Origin: Nemertoderma westbladi | Lineage: Eukaryota; Xenacoelomorpha; Nemertodermatida; Nemertodermatidae | NCBI GenBank assembly: GCA_032718475.1 | Contig: JAUCBJ010008710.1 | Location: 1-64,000 of the forward strand | Length of the DNA: 64,000 bases | Direction of reading: 5' to 3' | In this document: piece after piece, positions 29,198 to 40,302 of the stretch | How positions within the stretch are numbered: the first letter of the stretch is position 1 | How the letters are laid out: each line of letters opens with the position of its first letter | Made by a program: the position numbers and the translations under genes | The notes under the pieces: model-generated | What the model was told of the DNA's origin: nothing | The model's input: the letters and a program-made list of their open reading frames with translations, nothing else | Databases searched by the model: none

Positions 29198-30513
29198 AGG
29201 TCCGTAGTTACTAACGCTCTCTCCCATAGATGATGGGTCAATAAGAGGTGGAGTTTTAATAACAACGCAGTTTCGGATTTTCGGGGTGGACGTGAATGGA
29301 TTAGTTGATTGAGGAGCGGTGTCATGTTCTGAGTCCCTTTCAGGCTCGTACTTGTGAACGCTCGGCGCCGTAGGATTGGATGGGAATAAGGTTCCTCGGT
29401 CTTAAGCGTAACCGGTGGGGGGTGGAACACCAGTGCTTGTGCCGAGAGTGTGGACCGTATGACCGGCGGGAACTCGGGTTTCGGAGGTTTCACTGCCGGT
29501 GGTGTAAATGACATTTCTAATTCCGGGACCGGGATTGGTTCATAGTCCTGTTCTATACCCCTTTCCCAGTCCTCGTACAGTTGAAGGTCTCATTCGATGA
29601 GTGCAGCCTCATAGTGTGCGAGTTTGGCGATATCCGCATTCTTTTTGTGAATAAGAATTGCTTGGGCCTCGGCATTTTGTTTACCCATTTCGGCCTCTTG
29701 TTTACGTATTTCGGCCTGTCGTTTGGCTTCCTGTTTGTGCATTTCGGCCTCTTGTTTATGTCTTTCGGCCTGTTGTTCAGCCTCTTGTTTACGTATTTCG
29801 GCCTGTTGTTCGGCCTCTTGTTTACGTTGTTTGGCCTCCTGTCTACGCATTTCGGCCTGTTGTTCAGCCTCTTGTTTATGTCTTTCCTCCGCCAGTACGT
29901 CCTGTTCGATCTGCAGTTGAACGTATTCGTCTTCCATTCGAGCTTTAAGGGCCAGTGCCCTCTGTTCTCGTAGCTGATCTCGGAGTGGTTGACCCCCTTG
30001 GGAACTACGTGCTGATCCGGATATCTCACTTCTGGCGCTGGAGTGCTGGTGCCTCGAGAATCCAATTCTTTTTCTCGGAACCAATGTCCTGGTACTGGAG
30101 GTCCGCACTGATTCCGCGTCCACCCTTTCAGTCCTTTTGTAGTATTGTTCCTCATAATCTCTCTCGAGGCTGAGGGTCCTCCGATGTTGTTTACGGAATT
30201 CTTCCAAATGTATAGTATGTTCCTCCATTCTGGGGTAGTTTTCCAGATCGGTTGTGGGAATGAGCTCCTGATATGCTTGTATCATTTGTTTGTAATGTTG
30301 GAAGATACTTCGGATTTTTTGTAACTGAGTTTGTATGTCGCTGAGGGGGGTCTCGACTCCCTTTAGTTGTTTCTCGATGTGGTTATAGGCTCGAGTGACC
30401 CCGCCTTTGAGACCAATCAACTGACATGCCATGTTTTTAACGTTTGGGACCTCGTCAGTATCTGAGTCTGTATGGGGTTCCTCCCCATCGGTGTCGTAGA
30501 CGTTATCCTCCAT
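29193..30513 (-). pseudogene. BEL-C Gag N-terminal part with QEAE-repeat coiled coil
   Basis: From the ATG at 30513 one frame runs to the solo LTR and is broken only by a TGA at 29590-29592. The first 170 residues are acidic then helical. Residues about 200-285 are a QEAE/QAE-rich repeat coiled coil encoded by a minisatellite (about 29665-29880). The rest is proline-rich. It corresponds to the assembly region upstream of the DUF1759 domain. The ATG overlaps the stop of a 63-codon upstream ORF. Confidence 0.7.
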
Positions 30514-30704
30514 TATTCTAACACTTCGTTTATCGCTAAGTATGCGATGTTGTAGAACAGTTCGTCATAAGTTTCGTACTCGGCTTGAACTACCCGAACG
30601 GTAATTCTAAATCGTCCCATGTTAGTACCCTGTACCTCAACTTCGATATGCCAGATTCCTGGCTCAACTTGGATTATATCAATAGGTGTGATCGATACTT
30701 CCAT
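30513..30704 (-). CDS. 63-codon ORF directly upstream of BEL-C gag, overlapping as TAATG
   Basis: A 63-codon frame ends with a TAA whose last A is the first base of the gag ATG (TAATG). The product has alternating hydrophobic/charged residues (WHIEVEVQG, FRITVRVVQ) suggesting a small beta-rich domain. I do not recognise it. The overlap would permit termination-coupled reinitiation (inference). Confidence 0.4.
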   Translation of the reverse strand: MEVSITPIDIIQVEPGIWHIEVEVQGTNMGRFRITVRVVQAEYETYDELFYNIAYLAINEVLE

Positions 30705-32000
30705 TCCCTGCTAACGACTCTCTGTTAATGATCTGCCAACTCCGAGTTCTAGACAGTTTGGATTGAGTTTGTAAGTTTATTAAACCACGACTTTGTCTCA
30801 AATCAAATACCAGAGTTTCCTTGTAGTGGGTGCTGGTTTAGCAAGGAGAGAGTTTGAAGAATACTTTACTGTTGAATTCCCAACTTCCACCAGTTGAAGT
30901 TGACCGCGTATTATTCTCAATTTTGTTGCCGTTATTCCCGACCCCAGGGGGGAAAACGCCGATGCTGGTGGCGGAATTTTCAGACCACTCGATTCCGGCC
31001 AGTCTCCGGATATTGGGAGTGGAGAAGGAGTTTATTACCTGAGATGCAGAATTGCGGGTAGAGAAAAAGTTTCATTGGTTGGAAATAATCTTTAATTTAA
31101 CTTGAACTCTGATTGAACTCTGATTGAGAATAATTTGGGCTTCCCCACACCAATATACCAAATATTCACAATAATACACGACACGAATATATAAATTCAG
31201 TACATTATTTAATTACCCACTGTTCGCTTTTAGATTTTAACCTAACTAATGATCCCCATTTTACCTCGGTCCTAGTCCCGGTACCGTAGTGTCAGTGTCA
31301 GTCGACCCTGTTGCGTGTCCGTCCCACCCTTCCCAAACCCCGAAGAGATTGGTCATCAGGATAGCGGTATGGCTTAGCTAGGGGTCTGTCAGTTCATCGC
31401 AGGGTCCCCCAACCACCTAAGCTTTCCGAATCCTTTTCAGGCTCGTAGTCGCATCGGTAGCCGAGAAGCTGCTCCGAGTAGTCGGTAGGCCAGTAGATTC
31501 CAGTGCTCTGTCTTTCGACCCCGTTGCGTGTCCGTCCCACCCTTCCCGTCCTTACCTTACCCATCCGGTCATCAGGAAAGCGATACGGCTTGGCTAGTGG
31601 TCTGTCGGCTCGTTGTGAGTCCCAACTGTCACAGCTTTCCGAATCCTTTTGAGGCTCATACTAACGCCAGTCGTGGAACCCATGCCAGGAAGTCAGTCCT
31701 CGTCGAACTCTTCCCTCGTCCGGTCAGTCGATCCTTCGCAAGGCCCTGGCGCAGTCAGCAAGCTTTCCGAATTTTTTTCAGGCTTGTAATCGCTGCCGGT
31801 GGCCAGGGACCACTAAGGTCGCAAATCCCTGGCGCAATCAGCAAGCTTTCCTAATCCTTTTCAGGCTCATAATTGCTGCTGGTGGCCAGGAACTGCTAAG
31901 GGCAGTCCTTGTCCCCAGACCTAGCGGGTTACCAACTACTGAAGTAGAAGGAGGTTGTCTAGGCCTAAATAAGTATCAGGCAACCCTGTCACCTAAAGTA
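30705..32000 (-). repeat. Probable BEL-C 5' leader/LTR remnant with internal repeats
   Basis: No gene is seen. The block tgttgcgtgtccgtcccac occurs at about 31309 and 31523. A block containing ctttccgaatccttttcagg occurs, with variation, at about 31422, 31634, 31760 and 31844. Position directly upstream of BEL-C gag suggests leader and LTR, but no TSD or second LTR is available for confirmation. Confidence 0.4.
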
Positions 32001-32939
32001 TCGCTTGATTTTGCCTCCCACCCTTGGCCCTTAAATATCTGATATGAGTCCCGTGCCCCTAAGTCGCCCCAATATTCGCCCATAAATCGCCCCCAGTCTA
32101 TTGAATATGCCCAAATTTTATGTTCCCGCACCCAGTACTGTTATTGGAATATAACAAATAACAAATAAATCCAAAAAATATTTAACTCGCGTTATGGCAA
32201 ATTGAAATACCGCGAACAATAAAGTCTTTCATTTGTGCAGATCCACTAATACACCAGGTTATAGAGCATTAATGGATGCATGCGTACACTTATGACATTG
32301 TAGACCCTCTGATAGAAAGTAGAAAACCGTCGTATTATAAACAAACCGTTAAGTGCAACTAAATTTGTGACATATCGCAGCGAAATAAATGTGCAATTAG
32401 TACCACACCCGTTGTATACAACCATGAAACCTTTTGTACCGGATTATTTACGAAATGGTTTTACGCGTTTACGGGTAATGTCTCACAATCTAAGAATTGA
32501 AACGGGGAGGTGGTCGAAAATTAGCAGAGAAAATCGTGTTTTTATTTGTGATGGCTTAACAGTTCAAACAGAAACACATCTATTAATTAAATTGCCTGTA
32601 CTTAGTAGAACTACTGTATTTTAACCCTATTAAACCTGGGTGGGGGGGGGTCAATATGACCATTCCCGTGGTTTTTCTGTTATAACTCTGAAACAAACGC
32701 AGCGGGGAATCTGAAATTTTATGACTTTTCTTAAAAATCTATTGTCTTCCTAATAGTGCAAACAGTTTTCAAAAATATTGGGAAGTTTTCGAGTTATAAC
32801 ACCATTTATTAGCCCTACTTTTGACACTTTTTTGAGGCGTTTTTTGAAAATTACATTATTCATTAAATATAGTTAATATAATTCATCATCTATTTTTTAT
32901 TTAAACCGGTTTTCTGGTGATTGCAATTAGATGGAATTC
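32001..32939. other. AT-rich sequence, no gene seen
   Basis: The short frame at 32367-32624 has no recognisable motif. A g-run occurs at about 32641-32650, followed by text resembling a block in the HINE units near 54410 (gtcaat...tataactc). Confidence 0.4.
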
Positions 32940-33660
32940 TTCTAAATAAATTTAGAAATTTCAAACCTCTTTTTTTCGAAGGGTTCCAAAATTGGTGCCA
33001 GCACCAAATTTTGAAATTTATCAATTTCGTAAATTGATTGTATGAACCTGTTTTTTGCGTAATATGGGTTTGTTGGGGCTCTGATTTCGATGGAATATAT
33101 ACGAGTTGCACCAGGAGTATCAATCTTGCATTTTTTGGCGCGGTGTGCAAAATTTGGTGCCAGCACGAAATTTTGAAAATTCATTCAATAGTTAAATTGA
33201 TTGTTAAAACTTATTTCTCGTGTTTTAGAGGTTTATGGCGGTTCTGAATTCAATGAAATAAATAATTATCTAACTATACATCTCAAACATGTATTTTTCG
33301 GAACTGGGTGGAAAATTTGGTACTAGCTCCAAGTTATGAAAACCACCAAATATATCAATTGATTGTATCGTTTGTAATTGTTTGTAAAGGTTCTGAATTC
33401 AATGGAATATGTAAAAATTCCATAAGAGATTCCAAACCTGTATTATTCGCCGGTGGTGAAAATTGTTGTGCCAGCACCAAATTTTTGAAAATAAGCAAAT
33501 TGATCAATAGATAGTATCATCTTGTTTCTTGCGTTATACGATTTTATGAGGGTCTTGAATCCGATGGAATCAATAAAAACCGCACTGGACATCTCAAACT
33601 TGTACTTTTTGGTGATGGGTACGAAATTTGGTGCTAGCACCAAAATTTGCCATATTACGC
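32940..33660. repeat. Satellite of about 158 bp, five copies, each with a conserved hairpin
   Basis: The hairpin motif tttggtgccagcaccaaa or a variant recurs at about 32990, 33148, 33310, 33460 and 33624, spacing 150-163 bp. Between hairpins, shared elements include gatggaat or attcaatg, tctcaaac and aattgatt. Short frames in this stretch have no coding character. Confidence 0.65.
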
Positions 33661-34426
33661 CGAAAATACAATTAGAAGTGCTCTAGCAGATTAGATTTGT
33701 AAGATTCGATTATTATATTAAAATTATTTTTTAGTTTATTACTGGAGGGTTTAAGAACACAAATTTCACATAATATATTCATTTAAATTTGTACATAATA
33801 CTTAATGATAATAATAATTAAAAAAACATAATGACTCTATGTCATTTACATAGGTAGGAATTTATTCACGGTGTTATTATTTGATTATAATGTGTTTATT
33901 ATGTGTTATTATTTGATTATTTGTCAACGGCCCCAAATTCGGTCACTAACTTTTGTAACTCGACATACTTAATTAACAAATTTGTGTTACATTCGAATAT
34001 AAAAAGGCAGAAAACTATAAAGATATATATAGAACTATAAGGCATACGTCATATTCAAATATTATATAAATTGGATAATATGTTTAATGTAATACGTCGG
34101 TATACGTCGAATAATATTGGCAGTGAATAATATAATTTCACAGCTACTCTCTATTTAATGTAACAACTACGGAGTCATTGAGTATACCTGGTTGTTTAAA
34201 CCTGGCCGCTGCATCACAATATTATGTAGTGCGATTGTAATTAATGTGTAATTAATTAAAGTGTAATTAATTAAATTACCAAAATGTATTGTTTGTTTTA
34301 ACAATGACAATGATATTGTATTAAAGTAATTATTTATCATACATGATAAAAAATAAATGCTTACGGTATATAAAAAAAAGTATATTTATTAATATAGACA
34401 CATGACGTGTACGGATATAAGGTGAT
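33661..34426. other. AT-rich sequence, no gene seen
   Basis: I see only AT-rich runs and local short repeats (for example ttatttgattat near 33880-33920), with nothing assignable. Confidence 0.4.
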
Positions 34427-34601
34427 TCGCTGTTGGAGTACAGGGTGTCTGTTTCTTATGGGGTAAACCGTCGCTGTTGGAGTACAGGGTGTCTGTTTCT
34501 TATGGGGTAAACCGTCGCTGTTGGAGTACAGGGTGTCCGTTTCTTTTGGAGTATCCGTCGGTGTTGGAGTACAGGGTGCACGTTTCTTATTTTTTTTGTG
34601 A
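34427..34601. repeat. 44-bp tandem repeat, four copies
   Basis: Units beginning tcgctgttggagtacagg start at 34427, 34471, 34515 and 34558. The first two are identical, the last two diverge. Minus-strand translation gives an artefactual repeat peptide. Confidence 0.85.
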
Positions 34602-36071
34602 ATTGTTACATATATACATAGTAAAGGTGCTGGTTCTTTAAACCGCCCATGTGAGGAATACCAGGATTTCACTTTTCGGTCGACTTTTTATTGGAATTTT
34701 ATATATGAAGATTTTTAATTTTTTTTATTTATCTTTATTAAGTGATTTATAGCGCTTATTTCTGTCTTATAACCTGTACATATACTAATTCGTTTATTGT
34801 TTTGGTTAGATTCAGCCGTTCTGCAACCTTTTTTTGGTGCAAACCTGGTGGTATTCTTCACATGGGGGTAACTTAGTAAACCGTCACTGTGTTGGAATTT
34901 CCATCGCCATAACTTTAATATACATCAGGACAGAATCTTCTTTCTCGTTTTCTTTCTCATTATAAGTAACACTGCGAGGAGAACTCTTTTACTAACTGGA
35001 CAGTCGACACATCGCAGTTTAGTTCGTTAAATATTGATGGTAATTAGATTATGGTGCAGTTAAATTACAGTAAAACATTTCCAATTGTTAGTTCCAACAT
35101 TTGTTTGTTTGTTTGTTGTGTTGTGGCGTATAATTTATTACAACATTAATAATTGCATTTTGTACAGACGGAAGATTGCCCAATGTTTCGTTTTGCGTTG
35201 TTCATATTAGACTGCCCTGCATAGGCACGTAATTTATTACAACAATATTGATAGCAATGGATCCGTCCATATTGCCAGCTCTCGGCTGGTAAGCTTGTTT
35301 TGAATTGTGTCAATTTTGTTGATTTTTTTCAATTTTGGACGTATCCCTGTGTGCCGCATAGTTAGTCAAATTATTTTTTGCAAGTGTAATAATACAAGAA
35401 ATTATATTTTGTACATTTAATTTGTGATTTGTAATAACTATCTAAAGCAATTTGTAATTTGTAAAAATTGGTGATATGTAATTGTGAGTTTGTGAAATTG
35501 TGATTTCGTCAATAAACATATATATATAGCTAAAGAATGAAAGCAGAAATAAAATTTCTGACTCACTGAGGAGGAGTTGAGTGAAACTATCTCTTTAAGA
35601 TTTCTAGAAAAATTTGGGGGGTGGGCTGGCGCGGATCCACAATAGGGGCGCGTGGCGCCGCGCATAATAGATTTTTTGAGAAAGAAATAAAAAGAGTAAG
35701 ATAATAAATTAATTTTTTTAGAATTACTATTGATAGTTACGCTAAAACATACAAGGGCAATCACTCGCTAACCCCAAACGGAATCCTCATTTATTAACCA
35801 CAACTTCTATCTCCATAACACCATCCCCAAGATAAAATTGATGTAAACCTTCCCAAGGGCGAGGTCCATCATGTAGGCGGGAGGGGGGTATCACCTTGGC
35901 GTAATACAGTAGATCAGCAGTATGGCTTAATGGGCTGGCTATACATTTTATGAACTGTATGCGCGGCCTTTGCTTTACCTACATTATGTGATTATTGGGA
36001 TTGGGTTGGGGTGCGTTATTTGAACTGAAAGACCACTTACAAACAACCTAGGTAATGGTAAAGCATCAACC
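34602..36071. other. Intergenic sequence, no gene seen
   Basis: Near 34790 there is one isolated copy of cgtttattgttttggttaga, the core of the 68-bp minisatellite at 42083-42735. A GC-rich patch at about 35625-35665 contains ggggcgcgtggcgccgcgc. A duplicated phrase, taatttattacaaca, occurs near 35131 and 35231. Confidence 0.4.
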
Positions 36072-36224
36072 ATGGGACTATTTGTAAATGTCAACGCGGC
36101 AAGAATAACACAAGAAGAGCAACAATATAACCAGCAAGCAGCCCTTATAGCGGCGGGATATCAACCAGAAGCCCTTATAGTGGCGGGAAATCTGAAATCA
36201 AGAGGCGCTTGTAGCGGCAAGTGA
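36072..36224 (+). CDS. Possible 50-codon ORF with repeated ALI(A/V)AG motif
   Basis: An ATG frame of 50 codons contains QAALIAAGYQPEALIVAG, encoded by a short tandem repeat (cccttatagcggcggga-like, continuing past the stop). It has no recognised domain and no context. It could be an exon piece or simply the translation of a minirepeat. Confidence 0.15.
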   Translation: MGLFVNVNAARITQEEQQYNQQAALIAAGYQPEALIVAGNLKSRGACSGK

Positions 36225-38719
36225 AAGAAACTACCCAGTGGGAGCCCTAGAAGTGGCACAAACTGATCAATAATTTGGAATAAATAGGATTAACCAACAA
36301 CCCTATCACGCACCACAGCAAATTTATAATAGGTATGTCTATCAGATAAGGCAATAATGCATATATAAAATACTAGAAACGCACCGCAAGCGTTGCGGTT
36401 GCGGTAAGGAGCCCTTTTCACAGAGTTATGAAAACCCTGAAATTGGTCTAGTTTTTTTGTATATTTTCGGTTTGTTTACCGTCGATTGGATCAACATTTC
36501 GGAGAGCTTGAGTAGAATTATAACCGGACATCCTGTCGGGTTGTTCCTGCACCTATTTATTAGTATGTATGTGTGTGGATATGTTTGTGGTTCCAATGGA
36601 CTCCAGCCTATTCGAACGTCTCGCAGTATATAAATATATAAACGTAGGTGTAGCGTCGCGCAGCACGAGCAGCTGTTTACTCAAGAATGGTTAACCCGAG
36701 TACTCGTCTTGTGCAGCCCGGAAGGCTCCACGAATATTTACAAAATATTGAAACTTTTCCTCTAGTAGGTCCAAGCAAAATTTGGTTGAAATTAGATAAA
36801 GGATTCAAAAGTTATTAACGATTAAAGTTTTCATTACAGACAGATGGACATGATATTTTGCCCTAGTACTAGTTGTAATTGTGCGCTAGTAGCTTCGCTC
36901 ACTAATTGTGGCTCGTTCCACACTAAAAATGACATTAAAAAATCGGAATAGTTATTGTTATCGAGAAATATTAATATCTCGATCTCGACTGACCTTGTTC
37001 GGTAAATCGAACGTAACAGCGAAGCAGGCAAAGATACATGAAATCGGATGTCGAAATTTGACTATCACATTGATGGAACCTCAGTAAAATTTAGTTACAT
37101 TAGAGAGCATTCTACCTAATATTACAATAATACAAAAAATAAAATGATTTACTATAACTTTATCATTTTAATTAAACATTAATTATTATTCAATAATCGT
37201 TCAATCGTTAAATAAAATTAAATTTAACTTTACATAGTTAAATAAGTCGGCCTCCTCTATTTATCAAACACATTTTCGGTAATGTTTGCCTTTTTGAAGG
37301 CACGTGTTTCGTCACGGTCTCTTTGATTATCCACACTTTGAGACTGATGAAATGCAGTAAGCAAAAGCACTGATCTATTTTGTTTATAAATTACTGTAAA
37401 ACCGAGAGAAAGCCGCCCCAATATTAGATTATAACAACAACATTTCCATTGGGTAAGAAGGTGGAGGAGAGCCAGCCCGACTTTTAATTTTTTAGTTTAT
37501 ATTACGCGATCAATTTTCACTCGTCATGAACCCAACATGTATGAACCCCTTGTTAAATTTGTTGGCTATGCGTTTGCTTCTGTTTGGGCGGGCGTGTGGT
37601 ACACTTTTCACACTGAAACATTTTGGTTGTGAAATGTTACACCAATCAGAGATTTTTCATTCATATTTTAGTATGGGAGGAAGAAGAACATAGAACGTTA
37701 TTTACTATATATGTAACAAAATAATTGTTTTCGGGTTTAACTTGGAAGCCTCCCCAAATAGTTGATATACAATTATATTTAAAATTATTTCCATGGTCAT
37801 GGTCATTCACCCGTCTTTAGTTAGAATTTTGTTTGCATGAAAGACAGTTTAAGTTATAAATTACTGATTATTATTATCTCTTATCTTACTGGAGTAATAA
37901 TATAGGATAGGATAAATGGAAGCAAAGTGTGACAGTAACAAATATTTCCCCTTCCCCCAAATATCCACTGTTGAATTAATTTGAAGCGATATAATAAGTA
38001 CAAAATTGTGTGAGTTTTTAATTGTGTGGTACATTTGTTAATTGATCTCTATTTAATGTTTAAAGTGCATTTAATGTCCCACCTGTTCTTTTTTGCCACT
38101 TTTCGTGACTATATTTCATACAGATGTTAAGAATGCAGTTAGAAAACACAGAAAGCAATGTATTGAACTACTTGACCTTATTGAACTATTTTACCTTTTT
38201 GCAAATATTTTGCACTTTTGAACAGTTATTTGTACAAGTGCACTTTAGCGGATCCTAATGGTGGTTCTAATTTAACACACTTATGTTTATCCTCTACCGA
38301 TCTACGATTGTGTATGATCAAGTGTCAGTCGCTAAAAGTGTCAAAAATCAAATTTAATAAATCTCGACATTTGTGATTTTGGACCATATTCATGGACATT
38401 TTAAGTCACTTTATAGACCTAAAAATATAAACAACTGTTAAGATTATAGTTAGAAATCACTCCAAACTACATTTTAATCCAAATAATAACATTCTACGAT
38501 AAATAGAACTGGAAATAATAGATTTTAAATATAGAAAAAATGTCCAATTTTTAAGTGCATTTTGCACTAAGTGCACTTGCCTCTTTTACCAAGTTGTATC
38601 CTATTTCACACACTACAATCTATCCTCTATCCAATGAAAAAAGTTTCAGATTAAACGGCCCATTAGAACCGAAGTTATTGATGTTTAAAAATAGTCACTT
38701 GAAAATTTCAAATTCTCTT
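36225..38719. other. Intergenic sequence, no gene seen
   Basis: AT-rich sequence with no open frame that has coding character and no clear repeat family. The frame at 36834-37031 (minus) has no recognised motif. Confidence 0.4.
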
Positions 38720-38793
38720 GGTCACGTAGTCTAGTGGTTATCAATCACGTTAATGAAACCTAAGTTCGCGGGTTCGAAACCCAATATTGACCA
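38720..38793 (+). tRNA. tRNA-like sequence or SINE head (degenerate)
   Basis: A 74-base stretch has an A-box-like tagtctagtgg and a B-box ggttcgaaacc at tRNA spacing, a partly pairing acceptor stem (ggtca/tgacc), and a T run about 10 bases downstream that could terminate Pol III. D-stem and anticodon stem do not pair well, so no anticodon can be assigned. It is more likely a tRNA pseudogene or SINE-type promoter than a working tRNA. Confidence 0.4.
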
Positions 38794-40116
38794 TTCTTAA
38801 TTTTTTGCAAAAAAAATTATTTTTATTTTTTCACTAAAATCGCTCTAACTTCGGTTCTGGTGGTCCAAATCCAACAAAATTTGTATTTCTTTGCTGTAAT
38901 TTATTTTTCTATCTTTTGAGAGGGGGACATTTTTGGCCCCAAAAAAAATAAAAAAAAAAAGGGCCAAAATTACGCGATATTTTTTGACCCTTAAAATTCG
39001 TAATTTTAATTATAAATGTTAAGAAAATAGATAGCGGAGGTAATTTGCTAAATTTTAAATGTACTTTTGGCGCAATACGCTAAATTATCATAGAGTAGCG
39101 ATTTATTAAAAAAACAAATTTTTTTGTCCCTTTTTTTAAATATTTTATTTCACACGATCGTCTGCCGCACCAGTTGTATAAAAGCTAATGCGCTGTAACT
39201 AACGCTGTTAAATAGATAATTTAACGCACTATAAGTCTGTGTAAACAAATCTCCCGTAAGTTAAGTAGTTTTCGAGCTAGACGCGGGAAATCGTTTTTTA
39301 TTTTTGATTGATTGATTTTGATTGATTGATTTTTATTTAAATCGCGAAATTTTATTTTTGGCCCTCATTTTTTTAATGCAATCCGCGGAGCAAAACCGAT
39401 AGCATATTTGAATTCCCCGTATCGATATTGACCGTATAAAATGTACCTTAACCAACTAAAGTGAAAAATAAAAAATTATTTGATAAAAACTATTTTTCAT
39501 ATTCTGGCCCTCTTTGGCCCCTATTGTCGACATATTTGTTGTACCCCCACTCGATAGGAACGTAGCCCCAATGGTCTTCTACGAGTTTCAAAAAAGAATT
39601 AGTGGATTCCTACCCGCGTTGTCGAATTAAACATTTCGGAAATAAAATTTCGAAAAAAGACGGACAAATACGTACAAATTTACGGCCCCTTTTTCCACCC
39701 GAATTTTTAATAAATATCTTACCCCCATTCGATACGAAGGTAGTACCACTCTTCGATAAATAGTAGCCGAGTTGTTACGGATCCCGCAAAGTCATTTTGT
39801 CCGTTTTTTCAACTTTGACGGACAATAGACGGAAAACAAGCCCGGAGGCGGGGTATTCCAAGAAGTGGAAACGTCTAATTTAGACCCCCTCTTTCGATTC
39901 TCGGTGTCTCTGGATGCGTCAAATCAAATAGAGGTTTTTTAAGAGTCCTAGTGAAAAAAAAAGACAAAAAACCAGACAATTGTCCGTCATGTCCGTCAAA
40001 AAGGAATCTTATTTTTTTGGCATTACGCGTCCCCCCTCGAAAAATCAAGGAAATTGTACCTCAGGAAATAGGTCGAATGGGGGGGGGGGGACACCGTTTT
40101 CGCAGTAACTACGCGT
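38794..40116. other. AT-rich sequence, no gene seen
   Basis: It contains long A and T runs and several gtccgt/acggac motifs between 39650 and 40000. A g-run lies at about 40080-40091. No coding signal is visible. Confidence 0.4.
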
Positions 40117-40302
40117 CCAGTATGTAGACTGCGTCCTTTGGAGGGGCGGCGAATTCACCTCACTCAATGCCGCCCTTACTGAATGTTTTAAAAAAATGTT
40201 TCTTCCCACCCAGTATGTAGACTGCGTCCTTTGGAAGGGCGGCGAATTCACCTCACTCAACGCCGCCATTACTGAATGTTTTAAAAAAATGTTTCTTCCC
40301 AC
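40117..40302. repeat. 93-bp tandem duplication
   Basis: The block starting ccagtatgtagactgcgtcc at 40117 repeats at 40210 with few differences. The frames over it on both strands repeat accordingly and are not evidence of a gene. Confidence 0.85.
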
